Shown: positions 17,113-25,096 of the stretch, piece after piece | How the letters are laid out: each line of letters starts with the position of its first letter | Numbering within the stretch: position 1 is the stretch's first letter | NCBI RefSeq assembly: GCF_014333615.1 | Contig: NZ_JACSCY010000007.1 | Span: 124,001 to 188,000, forward strand | Length of the DNA stretch: 64,000 nt | Source of the DNA: Hymenobacter citatus | GTDB lineage: Bacteria > Bacteroidota > Bacteroidia > Cytophagales > Hymenobacteraceae | Direction of reading: 5' to 3' | Notes under the pieces: generated by a model | Database searches by the model: none | Told to the model about the DNA's origin: nothing | Seen by the model: the letters and a program-made list of their open reading frames with translations, nothing else | Program-made: the position numbers and the translations under genes

Positions 17113-17907
17113 ATGAAGAAGTTTTACGTATTCTGTTTTCTACTAGCTGCGGGAAGTATTGGTGGTTATAATGCCACTGCTCAAATCAATAATGAGCCAC
17201 ATACAGTCAAGGAATATTTTGATGCCGCCGGTGAAAAGCTGTCGTCAGCTGAAGGCGCAGTTGAATGGAGCGAGTCAATTTATCAGGATAGTATTCGAGG
17301 CGTTGTACAAGGCTATTACGCCAATGGCCAATTAAAATGGCGTAGTGAATATGAAAATATCCGTCTGCATACCGTGCATGGTACGAGCGAGATGTGGTAC
17401 GAAAGCGGCCAACTGCGCCGCCGAGCGCGCGTGAGCCATGGTAAGAGGGATGGAGAATTAGTATCCTATCACCCAAACGGCACACTAAAGCGCCGTGAAT
17501 TATATAAAGAAGGGGAAAGCCTAGGCGGAGAATGTTTTGATGCCGCTGGAAAACCTGTTGCATTCTACGCATTTGAAAGGATGCCTTCACCACCTCTAGG
17601 GGGCTTTAATGGAATGCTTCAGTTTATTGGTAAGAATATGCGCTACCCTGCGGAGGCATTAAAAAAGAACGTTCAGGGCAAAGTCTTCATCAACTTTTAT
17701 GTCGACACGCTAGGGGTAGTCCGTAATGTACATATTAAACAAGGTGTACATCCGTCCATCGATAATGAGGCGGTACGAGTTATTGCTAGCTTGCCAGCAT
17801 GGGAGCCAGGTTATCAGGATGGCAACCCGGTTACGGTGAGCTTCACGGTGCCTGTTACATTTGCTATTCAAAACAAGAAGATAAAAAAGCGTATTTCTGC
17901 TGAATAA
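17113..17907 (+). CDS. MORN-repeat / TonB C-terminal fusion protein
   Basis: 264 residues from ATG 17113 with a signal peptide (MKKFYVFCFLLAAGSIGG...ATAQ). Residues about 70-150 hold MORN-type repeats of the YwqK kind (GYYANGQLKWRSEY, EMWYESGQLRRRARV, ELVSYHPNGTLKRRELYKEG). The C-terminal part (about 177-255: IGKNMRYPAEALKKNVQGKV, INFYVDTLGVVRNVHIKQGV, LPAWEPGYQDGNPV) is a TonB-C-like domain. The combination is recurrent in Bacteroidota secreted proteins. AT-rich relative to the flanking alaS and gatB. Role unknown; a periplasmic binding or envelope-contact function is inferred. Confidence 0.8.
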   Translation: MKKFYVFCFLLAAGSIGGYNATAQINNEPHTVKEYFDAAGEKLSSAEGAVEWSESIYQDSIRGVVQGYYANGQLKWRSEYENIRLHTVHGTSEMWYESGQLRRRARVSHGKRDGELVSYHPNGTLKRRELYKEGESLGGECFDAAGKPVAFYAFERMPSPPLGGFNGMLQFIGKNMRYPAEALKKNVQGKVFINFYVDTLGVVRNVHIKQGVHPSIDNEAVRVIASLPAWEPGYQDGNPVTVSFTVPVTFAIQNKKIKKRISAE

Positions 17908-17974
17908 ACGGAGAAAGCCGTGTTAGTACGCGGGCGAAGTTAATGACTGGCATAGTCGGCCTATTACGGCTTCT

Positions 17975-19453
17975 ATGTTTAACTTGCACCTTGATATGGA
18001 CGAAAGCATCAAAGCCAAATACCAGCCGGTCATCGGCCTCGAAGTACACGCGCAGCTGCTCACGCACAGCAAGATGTACTCCTCGGATGAAAACGAGTAC
18101 GGCGCCATGCCGAACAACAACCTGAGCGCGATTACGCTGGGCCACCCCGGCACGCTGCCCAAGGTGAACTACACGGCCGTGGAGTACGCCATGAAAATGG
18201 GCCTGGCCACCAACTGCCAGATCACGCGCGACAACTTATTTGCCCGCAAAAACTACTTCTACCCCGACCTACCCAAGGGTTACCAGATTACGCAGGATAA
18301 AACCCCCATCTGCACCGGCGGCCACGTGGATATTCGGGTAGCGGGTGCCGAGCCCAAGCGTATCGGCATCACGCGCATTCACATGGAGGAAGACGCGGGC
18401 AAGTCGATGCACTTGGCCGGCGAGGTGGAAACGCTGGTAGATTTGAACCGCGCCGGCGTGCCGCTCATTGAGATTGTGAGCGAGCCGGACCTGCGCACCG
18501 CCGACGAAGCCTACGCCTACCTGGCCGAAATCAAGAAGCTGGTGGAGTACCTGGAAGTGTGCGACGGCAACATGGAGGAAGGCTCCCTGCGCTGCGACGC
18601 CAACGTGTCGGTGATGCTGAAGGGCGCCGATAAGTTCGGAATGAAGGTGGAAGTGAAGAACATGAACTCCTTCCGCAACGTGCAGCGCGCCATCGACTAC
18701 GAGATTGAGCGGCAGATTGCGCTGCTGGAAGCCGGCGAGGAAATCATCAGCGAAACCCGCGGTTTCGACGCGGCCAGCGGCACCACCAACGGCCAGCGCT
18801 CCAAGGAGACGATGAACGACTACCGTTACTTCCCCGAGCCTGACCTACCCCCGGTGGTAATTGACGACGAGTGGCTGCACCGCATTCAGGCCGGGTTGCC
18901 GGCGCTGCCCCAGCAGCTCTACGCCCGCTTCACCGGCGAGCTGGGCCTGTCGGACTACGACGCCACGGTGCTGACCGCAGAGAAGGACGTGGCTTTGTTC
19001 TTCGACGAACTGACCCGCCTGACGCCCAATGCTAAAGCTGCTGCCAACTGGGTAACGGGTCCGGTGAAGGCCTACCTCAACGAGCGTGCTTTGCCCATGG
19101 CTGAGTTTCCGCTCACGGCGCAGCACTTGGCCGGCATCATTGAGCTGATTGACGAAAACAAAATCGGCCATTCAGTGGCGTCCAAGCAGCTGTTTCCCTA
19201 CCTGCTGGAGCATCCCACGGCCAACGTAACCGGCGCGGCCGAGCAGCTGGGCCTGTTGCAACAGTCGGATGCCGGGGCGCTGGAAGCCCAGGTGCAGCAG
19301 GTGCTGGCTGCCAACCCGGCCAAGGTAGCCGAATACAAAGCCGGTAAAAAGTCGCTGACGGGTATGTTTATGGGTGAGCTGATGAAGCTCACCGGCGGTA
19401 AAGCCGACCCGAAAATGGCCAACCAGCTCCTGCGCAAGGCGCTGGACGCGTAG
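17975..19453 (+). CDS. gatB: Asp-tRNA(Asn)/Glu-tRNA(Gln) amidotransferase subunit B
   Basis: 492 residues (485 from the alternative ATG at 17996). GatB is the kinase/tRNA-binding subunit of GatCAB, which amidates Glu-tRNA(Gln) or Asp-tRNA(Asn). Family marks include PVIGLEVHAQLLTHSKMY, LGHPGTLPKVN, RKNYFYPDLPKGYQITQ, IHMEEDAGKSMH, LIEIVSEPDLRT, GSLRCDANVSV and KNMNSFRNVQRAIDYEIERQ, then the helical GatB/YqeY tail (IGHSVASKQLFPYLLE...KSLTGMFMGELMKLTGGKADP). gatA and gatC are not adjacent. Its TAG stop is the first triplet of a GC-rich palindromic repeat. Confidence 0.97.
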   Translation: MFNLHLDMDESIKAKYQPVIGLEVHAQLLTHSKMYSSDENEYGAMPNNNLSAITLGHPGTLPKVNYTAVEYAMKMGLATNCQITRDNLFARKNYFYPDLPKGYQITQDKTPICTGGHVDIRVAGAEPKRIGITRIHMEEDAGKSMHLAGEVETLVDLNRAGVPLIEIVSEPDLRTADEAYAYLAEIKKLVEYLEVCDGNMEEGSLRCDANVSVMLKGADKFGMKVEVKNMNSFRNVQRAIDYEIERQIALLEAGEEIISETRGFDAASGTTNGQRSKETMNDYRYFPEPDLPPVVIDDEWLHRIQAGLPALPQQLYARFTGELGLSDYDATVLTAEKDVALFFDELTRLTPNAKAAANWVTGPVKAYLNERALPMAEFPLTAQHLAGIIELIDENKIGHSVASKQLFPYLLEHPTANVTGAAEQLGLLQQSDAGALEAQVQQVLAANPAKVAEYKAGKKSLTGMFMGELMKLTGGKADPKMANQLLRKALDA

Positions 19454-19480
19454 GGGCGCGTTGCACGCGCCCGTCGTTGC
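19451..19480 (+). repeat. stop-codon-linked GC palindrome, copy 1
   Basis: TAGGGGCGCGTTGCACGCGC followed by CCGTCGTTGC. The hairpin GGGCGCGT-TGC-ACGCGCCC starts right at the gatB TAG, so the repeat supplies the stop codon. Copies 2 and 3 are at 21955 and 22199. Confidence 0.85.
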
Positions 19481-19512
19481 CGGACGCGTAAGGTAATCGT
19501 TGAAAAAGCGTC

Positions 19513-19613
19513 TGTCATCCTGAGCTTGCGAAGGACCTTATGCCCGCAGAACGAGTCGTTAAGTACGCTTATCGTTCTAACGTGAGAAGGTCCTTCGCAA
19601 GCTCAGGATGACA
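19513..19613. repeat. inverted repeat, TGTCATCCTGAGC/AAGGACCTT family
   Basis: 27-nt perfect arms: 19513-19539 (TGTCATCCTGAGCTTGCGAA...) and 19587-19613, with a 47-nt loop containing CAGAACGAGTCGTT, also seen in related copies. It lies just before the first thioredoxin lipoprotein gene. Confidence 0.9.
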
Positions 19614-19638
19614 CACGCTTTTTTTTGATCTTTAGCTA

Positions 19639-20649
19639 ATGCGTACTCTGCAGTTATTGCCCTTCCTATTACTAAGTTGCCAACCGGCGAGTCAAGCGCC
19701 GCACACAGCATCGGCCACAGGCTACAAAATACAGGGTAGTATTCGACCCGCGGCCCCGCAGAGCCAGGTGGTGCTGGAGCAGCAGGTAGGCCGTACGATA
19801 CGGCTGGATTCTGCAGCCATCGACGCCAACGGTTATTTCACGCTGCGGGGGCAAGTGCCCGCGCCGGGCCTTTATCGGTTGGTACTGCGGGCACCCGGAG
19901 CCGATGCGCGCATTTTCCCCGTGCCCCTCGATAATCACGCTCATCTGACCTTGACCGCCGATGCCGCCAGTGCGCACTGGCAAGGTTCGCCGGAAGTAGA
20001 CTTGCTACATACCCTGGCCCAGGCCGAACTCGCTGAAAAACCGCGCATTGTGCGGCGCTACGCCACGTCCTACCTCGCCCCCAATGCAGTGTGGGACCTG
20101 AGCGCTGCCGGTGCGCCCGACGATTTTGTGGACTCCATGACCACGCGTTTCCAGGTGGCCGGCGACTCCAGCCGGGCCGCCCTGGGGCTCTACCAGTGGC
20201 AGCGCGCCTACCGCCTCACGGCGCCCGGCACACAGGTGCCAGACATAGCCCTACCCACCGTCGATGGCAACACGGTGAGGCTGAGTAGCCTGCGCGGCCA
20301 ATACGTGCTGCTGGATTTCTGGGCCTCGTGGTGCGGCCCTTGTCGCCAGGAGCACCACAGTCCGGAGCTACGCAAAATCCATCGGCTGTTTCGCGGGCGC
20401 GGGTTGGCGTACTATGGGGTGTCGCTGGACGAAAACGCCGCGAAGTGGCGCCGGGCGCTGGCAGCCGACAGCTTGCCTGGCGTACAGGTTCGGGCTGCTG
20501 AGGGCGAGCAGAGTGCGGCGGCGCAAGCGTTTGGCGTGACGACGCTACCCTTCAATCTGCTGCTCGACCAGGAGGGTAGGGTACTGGCCCGCAATCTGCA
20601 TGGGCATACCTTGGGCTCGCGCATTGCCAGCTATATTCCGCTGGATTGA
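19639..20649 (+). CDS. TlpA-like thioredoxin lipoprotein with DUF4369-type N-terminus (1)
   Basis: 336 residues. A lipobox (LLPFLLLSCQ) suggests a lipoprotein. Residues about 29-130 are a DUF4369-like beta domain (YKIQGSIRPAAPQSQVVLEQ, ...IRLDSAAIDANGYFTLRGQV), then a TlpA/AhpC-type thioredoxin domain with the active site FWASWCGPCRQE (about residues 228-239) and the cis-Pro loop TTLPFNLLLD. It should act as a periplasm-facing thiol-disulfide reductase. It differs from its downstream paralogue in the linker length (336 versus 382 residues). Confidence 0.88.
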   Translation: MRTLQLLPFLLLSCQPASQAPHTASATGYKIQGSIRPAAPQSQVVLEQQVGRTIRLDSAAIDANGYFTLRGQVPAPGLYRLVLRAPGADARIFPVPLDNHAHLTLTADAASAHWQGSPEVDLLHTLAQAELAEKPRIVRRYATSYLAPNAVWDLSAAGAPDDFVDSMTTRFQVAGDSSRAALGLYQWQRAYRLTAPGTQVPDIALPTVDGNTVRLSSLRGQYVLLDFWASWCGPCRQEHHSPELRKIHRLFRGRGLAYYGVSLDENAAKWRRALAADSLPGVQVRAAEGEQSAAAQAFGVTTLPFNLLLDQEGRVLARNLHGHTLGSRIASYIPLD

Positions 20650-20823
20650 TCCAATTCGGGAACCTGCGCGGCTGATTTGGGTTGTAGCAACGAAGGACGC
20701 GCCTAAAGCCGTGGATTCTGTCCAAAATCCGCAACTTGCGGCCGCAAACGCTGTCTTTTCCGTCAATTTTATTTAAACGCCTTGGCGTTTTGACCCCGCT
20801 TTCCTCGAATGAACCATCCTCCC

Positions 20824-21957
20824 ATGAAAAGTCTGTTGCTGTTTGGTGCCCTGCTTGGTATGGCAAACGCCTGTAATAAAGCTACTTCGCCTACCTCTAG
20901 CGCTGGAAATAGCACTGGTTATCAAATCAACGGCGAGCTAACCAACGCCCAGGCCGGTGCCAAGGTGTATCTGGCTGAATTGGAAGATAATCAACTCGTT
21001 TCGCGTGATACAGCTACTATTGACGAAAAAGGTCGCTTCACCTTTACGGGTACTACCCCGGCGCCTAGCATTTATCAGGTGAAGGTAGACGACACCAACC
21101 AGGCCCTGGTAGCCCTCGACAACCAAACCAAGCTCACGCTGCGCGGCGACGCTACCAAGCTTAACAACAGCTACACCGTGCAGGGCTCGCCTGACTCGGA
21201 GCTGTTGCAACAGGTGAGCAATGCGTTGCAGATGAACAAGACCAGCATGGACCGCTTGGAGCAGCGTTACGTGCAGGCCCGGCAGGCCGGCTTGGCCGAC
21301 TCGGTGGCCGCCATTCAGCAGGAGGCGCAGCAGATACAGGAGCGTGGGCAGGGGGGCGTGCGCCGCTTGGTGCGCCAGCACCCAGGCTCGGTGGTATCGG
21401 GCTTCGTGCTGACGGCTGTGTTGAATCCGGACGATAACTTCGGCCTGGCCGATACCGTGGCTACGGCCCTGAAAGCCGCCCACCCTGAGTCGCGCTACGC
21501 TAAGGCGCTGACCGCCAAGGTGGACGCATCCCGCGCCACTGCCACCGGCGCCGTAGCGCCCGACATCAAGCTGCCTACCCCCGAGGGCAACGTGGTACCC
21601 CTGAGCAGCCTGCGTGGCAAGTACGTGCTGCTGGATTTCTGGGCCTCGTGGTGCGGCCCCTGCCGCCAGGAAAACCCCAACGTGGTGCGCGCCTACCAAA
21701 AATACAAGGACAAAGGGTTTACCGTCTACAGCGTGTCGCTGGACCAAAGCCGCGATAAGTGGGTGAATGCCATTGCCAAAGACAACCTGACCTGGACGCA
21801 CGTATCGGACCTGCAATACTGGCAGAGCGCGGCGGCCCAGACCTATAAGATTGAAGCCATTCCGCAGTCGTATCTGCTTGATCCGCAGGGCCGTATCATC
21901 GGCAAAAACCTACGCGGCCCAGCCCTGGAAGCCAAGCTGGCCCAGGTGCTGAAGTAG
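20824..21957 (+). CDS. TlpA-like thioredoxin lipoprotein with DUF4369-type N-terminus (2)
   Basis: 377 residues from ATG 20824 (MKSLLLFGALLGMANACNKA, lipobox ANAC); an in-frame ATG at 20809 would add MNHPP. The DUF4369-like domain (YQINGELTNAQAGAKVYLAE, ...DEKGRFTFTGT) is followed by a Gln-rich helical linker (about 140-185) and the thioredoxin domain (FWASWCGPCRQENPN; cis-Pro AIPQSYLLDPQGRII). Tandem paralogue of the previous gene; the active-site segment is almost identical at DNA level. The TAG stop is the first triplet of a GC-rich palindromic repeat. Confidence 0.88.
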   Translation: MKSLLLFGALLGMANACNKATSPTSSAGNSTGYQINGELTNAQAGAKVYLAELEDNQLVSRDTATIDEKGRFTFTGTTPAPSIYQVKVDDTNQALVALDNQTKLTLRGDATKLNNSYTVQGSPDSELLQQVSNALQMNKTSMDRLEQRYVQARQAGLADSVAAIQQEAQQIQERGQGGVRRLVRQHPGSVVSGFVLTAVLNPDDNFGLADTVATALKAAHPESRYAKALTAKVDASRATATGAVAPDIKLPTPEGNVVPLSSLRGKYVLLDFWASWCGPCRQENPNVVRAYQKYKDKGFTVYSVSLDQSRDKWVNAIAKDNLTWTHVSDLQYWQSAAAQTYKIEAIPQSYLLDPQGRIIGKNLRGPALEAKLAQVLK

Positions 21958-21986
21958 GGGCGCGTTGCACGCGCCCTTCGTTGCTG
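21955..21986 (+). repeat. stop-codon-linked GC palindrome, copy 2
   Basis: Same element as 19451: TAGGGGCGCGTTGCACGCGC then CCTTCGTTGCTGA. The first TAG is the stop codon of the second thioredoxin lipoprotein. Confidence 0.85.
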
Positions 21987-21995
21987 ACGTTGCAT

Positions 21996-22033
21996 AAAAA
22001 ACGCCCGCTGAATTCGTTCAGCGGGCGTTTTTT
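21996..22033. terminator. bidirectional terminator
   Basis: 17-bp perfect stem AAAAAACGCCCGCTGAA (21996-22012) / 22017-22033 with a TTCG loop, T-rich on both strands. It sits between the convergent thioredoxin and Pro-rich protein genes. Confidence 0.92.
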
Positions 22034-22072
22034 ATTTTGAAGCTGTTTATAAAGTCAAAAATTCTGAAATGG

Positions 22073-22170
22073 ACCGTCATGCTGAGCGGAGTTGAAGCAT
22101 CACGCGTGCTGATGGTAGATAGTAACTTTCGTCAGCACGCGAGATGCTTCGACAAGCTCAACATGACGGT
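22073..22170. repeat. inverted repeat, CGTCATGCTGAGC/GAAGCATC family
   Basis: Outer arms ACCGTCATGCTGAGC and its inverse at 22156-22170 (with one mismatch), inner arms GAAGCATCACGCGTGCTGA / CGTCAGCACGCGAGATGCTTC. Related to 1810, 30932 and 46134. Confidence 0.85.
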
Positions 22171-22198
22171 CTTAATACGTTCTATACCGCAACTATCC

Positions 22199-22228
22199 GC
22201 AACGACGGGCGCGTGCAACGCGCCCCTA
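22199..22228 (-). repeat. stop-codon-linked GC palindrome, copy 3 (inverted)
   Basis: Reverse-strand TAGGGGCGCGTTGCACGCGC then CCGTCGTTGC. Its TAG is the stop codon of the Pro-rich protein gene on the minus strand. With copy 2 it brackets the terminator and the 22073 repeat. Confidence 0.85.
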
Positions 22229-22993
22229 CAGGAACATGCGTTTCATGGCGTTCCAGAGCAGCTTTTTGCGACCCTGGTCTTCCTCAATCACGTCTAGCTC
22301 GGCGGCGGGTAGGTAGGCAGCGTCGCCGGCCAGGATAACGGGCTCGTAGAGCTGGGTTTTGTGTACGGCCACGTCGAGCAGGTTTTTGCCGAAGCCGATA
22401 ATCTGCTTAGCCTCCAGCTTGGTACGCAGCGTGCTCAGCGCCACCGGCAAGTGCGACTCCACGTTGATGAGCACCGTGTCTTCCACAATCTGCCCGATGG
22501 CTTTCAGCACGTTGTTCAGGAACACGTGTCGGGGCAGGCGCTGAAACTTCACCGCATCCAGGCGTACCAGAATCACAATGCCGCGGGCATTGCTGCCCAG
22601 GGTAGAAAACGGTGTTTCGGTGAGGGGTGGGGCGGTGCGCTGGGGTGGGGCGGGAGGAGCCGGGGGGGTAATTCTGGTAACAGGAGGCGGTGGGATTGGT
22701 GCACTACTGGGCACTGTAGCCGGCGGGCGACTGACTGGTGGTGTGACAGGCGGAACCGAAGCAGCTGGGCGACTCGCGGGCGGCGTTGGCGGCACCGCAA
22801 CCGCCGGCGTGGCGGGATGTGGTGCTGGTGCGGCAGCTAGCGGGGTAGGCAGCGTGGGCGCAGCCGGCGCTGGGGTAGGCGCTGGCGGCTGAGCGGTAGG
22901 CGCGGCCACAGCTTCCCCTACCTCGGGCACCACGTAGAGTGTGAGGTCGGCGTAAAATTGCTGATAGAAAGCCAGAGCCGCGTCGTGGTTCAT
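22226..22993 (-). CDS. Pro-rich linker protein, unknown function
   Basis: 255 residues in three parts: a short N-terminal helix region (MNHDAALAFYQQFYADLTLY), a Pro/Ala/Thr-rich linker of about 100 residues (25-130), and a compact C-terminal domain (about 130-255: FSTLGSNARGIVILVRLDAV, RHVFLNNVLKAIGQIVEDTV, IIGFGKNLLDVAVHKTQLYE). The layout suggests two small folded parts joined by a flexible tether. No signal peptide, so cytoplasmic. I do not recognise the family. It is 3 bp downstream of the thioesterase gene on the same strand, so probably co-transcribed. The TAG stop belongs to a palindromic repeat. Confidence 0.7.
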   Translation of the reverse strand: MNHDAALAFYQQFYADLTLYVVPEVGEAVAAPTAQPPAPTPAPAAPTLPTPLAAAPAPHPATPAVAVPPTPPASRPAASVPPVTPPVSRPPATVPSSAPIPPPPVTRITPPAPPAPPQRTAPPLTETPFSTLGSNARGIVILVRLDAVKFQRLPRHVFLNNVLKAIGQIVEDTVLINVESHLPVALSTLRTKLEAKQIIGFGKNLLDVAVHKTQLYEPVILAGDAAYLPAAELDVIEEDQGRKKLLWNAMKRMFL

Positions 22994-22996
22994 GGT

Positions 22997-23512
22997 TTAG
23001 AGGTCGAATAGGGCCTTTAGCTCGGTGGCGTCGGCAGGTTGCATGCGGCCAGCCAGCACCAGGCGTAGCTGCCGCCGCTGGAGGGCACCATCAAAAAGAC
23101 GTACTTCTTCGGGCGTTTCGGGGAGGGCATCGGGCACGTCGATGGGGCGGCCCGACTGATCCACGGCCACGAAGGTGAAGAAGGCCTCGTTGGATTTCAC
23201 CTTGGTGCCGCTGGGAATGTCCTCGGCCCACACATCAATATGCACTTCCATTGAGGAGCTGAACGCGCGCGTCACTTGCGCCTCCAGCGTCACCACGCTG
23301 CCCAGCCGGATGCCTTCCCGAAACGACACGTTATCGACAGAAGCCGTCACCACAATGCGGTTGCTGTGGCGCTGTGCCGACACGGCGGCGGCAATGTCCA
23401 TCAGGTGCATCATGCGGCCACCCATCAGGTTGTTGAGCGTGTTGGTATCATTGGGCAGCACCAGCTCGGTCATGCTCACAAAGGATTCTTTAACGGGTTT
23501 TTGCTTGCGCAT
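22997..23512 (-). CDS. hotdog-fold acyl-CoA thioesterase (1)
   Basis: 171 residues. A YciA/BACH-type hotdog domain: SMTELVLPNDTNTLNNLMGG, RMMHLMDIAAAVSAQRHS (the hotdog helix), TASVDNVSFREGIRLGSVVT, FFTFVAVDQSGRPIDVPD. It should hydrolyse acyl-CoA to free CoA and fatty acid in the cytoplasm. A C-terminal extension of about 35 residues (RLFDGALQRRQLRLVLAGRM...) goes beyond the core. A shorter relative is at 54132. Confidence 0.9.
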   Translation of the reverse strand: MRKQKPVKESFVSMTELVLPNDTNTLNNLMGGRMMHLMDIAAAVSAQRHSNRIVVTASVDNVSFREGIRLGSVVTLEAQVTRAFSSSMEVHIDVWAEDIPSGTKVKSNEAFFTFVAVDQSGRPIDVPDALPETPEEVRLFDGALQRRQLRLVLAGRMQPADATELKALFDL

Positions 23513-23543
23513 GGGGGTAGGCGAGAGTAGGCGAAAAGAGCCG

Positions 23544-23551
23544 CAAAGATA
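23544..23551 (-). promoter_or_regulatory. candidate -7 promoter element for the thioesterase operon
   Basis: TATCTTTG on the minus strand fits TAnnTTTG, 31 nt before the ATG at 23512. Confidence 0.45.
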
Positions 23552-23690
23552 GGTAGTCGCGCCGGGTATGTTCGGGCCTTATCTGAATTGTTTACTTAAG
23601 CAACGCGTGCCTTGCAACCTTTAATTAGCTTACCTGCCTCTTCCAGATAAGCAGAGTTGGGAGTCGTATACTTTTCATTGAGCAGGTTTT

Positions 23691-24929
23691 ATGAACGCAT
23701 TGTTTACAAAAAGCAGATTGATGGTACTATGCAGCGCCGCGCTGCTGGCTGCGTGCCAAACCGATAGCGACGTGTCGCCCGACAATACACCCAACGTACG
23801 GCCCCTCACGGCGCAGGAGTCGCAAACCGTTGGGAGTGCCAACGATTTTGCTTTTCGCAGCTTTGCCGCGTTGCGGAAGGCCGAGGCTGCCAACAACCTA
23901 TTTATCTCGCCCCTGAGTATCTCTGCGGCCCTCACCATGACCTACAACGGCGCCGATGGGACGACCAAAGAGGCCATGCGCAAAACGTTGGGCTACGCGC
24001 CGACTGCCACCAACGAAGAAATCAGCCAGTCGTACAAAAGCCTGTTTGCGCTGCTGCAAGGGGTAGACAAGAAGGTGAACTTCGCTGCCGCCAACTCGCT
24101 CTGGTATGCGCAGCAGTACAAGCTGCAAGCGCCCTTCGTACAGCTCAACCAAACGTATTTCGACGCCAAGGTGCAGGGCGTAAACTTTGCCGAGAGCAGC
24201 ACCAAGAACACGATTAACAAGTGGGTAGAAAGCAAAACCAATGGTAGGATTAAAGACCTGATCAAGCAGACTACGAGCGATGATGCCCTATACCTGGTGA
24301 ATGCGCTTTACTTCAAAGGCACTTGGACCTACACCTTCGATAAGAAGCAAACGCAAAAAGCGCCTTTCTACCTAGAAGACGGCAGCACTACCTCCCGTGA
24401 TTTTATGGCGCTGACCAAAGGGCGCTACCTGTACGCTGCCGACGCCGATATGCAACTCATCGACCTGCCCTACGGCAACCGCCAGTACAGCCTGACCCTG
24501 CTGCAACCCAGTGGCACACGCACGCTGGCTGCCCTCACCGCCACGCTCAGCAGCGCCAAGCTCGCCGCGTGCCTGTCCCGCGCCGATACCATGAGTATGC
24601 CGCTGCGCCTACCCAAGTTCAAGCTGGAGTACGAAGCTGACCTTAAACAAGTGCTGATACAGCTTGGTATGGGCGAAGCGTTTGGCAGAGGAGCCAACTT
24701 TAGCAAGATGCTAGAAGGGCGCAGCGATTTAGCTATTGATAAAGTGCTGCACAAAACCTTTGTAGAGGTAGATGAAGAAGGCACCGAAGCTGCTGCCGCC
24801 ACGGCAGTAGGCATGGTTACTACAAGCATTGGCCCCCCGCCCGAAATCTGGCTGAACCGCCCCTTCCTGTTTCTGATTCGGGAAAAATCCTCCAACGCCA
24901 TTCTTTTTATTGGACAGTTGGTGAAATAG
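23691..24929 (+). CDS. serpin-family protease inhibitor, lipoprotein
   Basis: 412 residues with a lipobox (LLAACQTD, Cys about residue 22). The serpin fold is recognisable by NDFAFRSFAALRKAEAANNL, FISPLSISAALTMTYNGADG, NSLWYAQQYKL, INKWVESKTNGRIKDLI, LVNALYFKGTWTYTF and the C-terminal NRPFLFLIREKSSNAILFIG. The reactive-centre hinge EEGTEAAAATA is small-residue rich, as in inhibitory serpins. Counting 17 residues from the hinge Glu puts P1-P1' at Thr-Ser in GMVTTSIG (inference by analogy with alpha-1-antitrypsin). Membrane-anchored serpins may guard against proteases. The last codons and TAG lie inside a TGAAATGGTGAG repeat. Confidence 0.93.
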   Translation: MNALFTKSRLMVLCSAALLAACQTDSDVSPDNTPNVRPLTAQESQTVGSANDFAFRSFAALRKAEAANNLFISPLSISAALTMTYNGADGTTKEAMRKTLGYAPTATNEEISQSYKSLFALLQGVDKKVNFAAANSLWYAQQYKLQAPFVQLNQTYFDAKVQGVNFAESSTKNTINKWVESKTNGRIKDLIKQTTSDDALYLVNALYFKGTWTYTFDKKQTQKAPFYLEDGSTTSRDFMALTKGRYLYAADADMQLIDLPYGNRQYSLTLLQPSGTRTLAALTATLSSAKLAACLSRADTMSMPLRLPKFKLEYEADLKQVLIQLGMGEAFGRGANFSKMLEGRSDLAIDKVLHKTFVEVDEEGTEAAAATAVGMVTTSIGPPPEIWLNRPFLFLIREKSSNAILFIGQLVK

Positions 24930-24930
24930 T

Positions 24931-25076
24931 GAAATGGTGAGTTTTGCTGTTCTGTCATCCTGAGCGCAGCGAAGGATCTTCTCACGTCAGAACAAGTTGT
25001 AATAACGAGTATCGTTCACACGTGACAAGGTCCTTCGCTGCGCTCAGGATGACAGAACAGCAAAACTCACCATTTC
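24931..25076. repeat. long inverted repeat between serpin and pcm, TGTCATCCTGAGC family with TGGTGAAA flanks
   Basis: 50-nt arms (24931-24980 and 25027-25076) that match with one mismatch; outer part GAAATGGTGAGTTTTGCTGT, inner part TGTCATCCTGAGCGCAGCGA. The tandem TGGTGA-type units continue outward to the stop codons of both flanking convergent genes (24927 and 25099). Confidence 0.93.
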
Positions 25077-25096
25077 ACCACTCACCATTTCACCAT

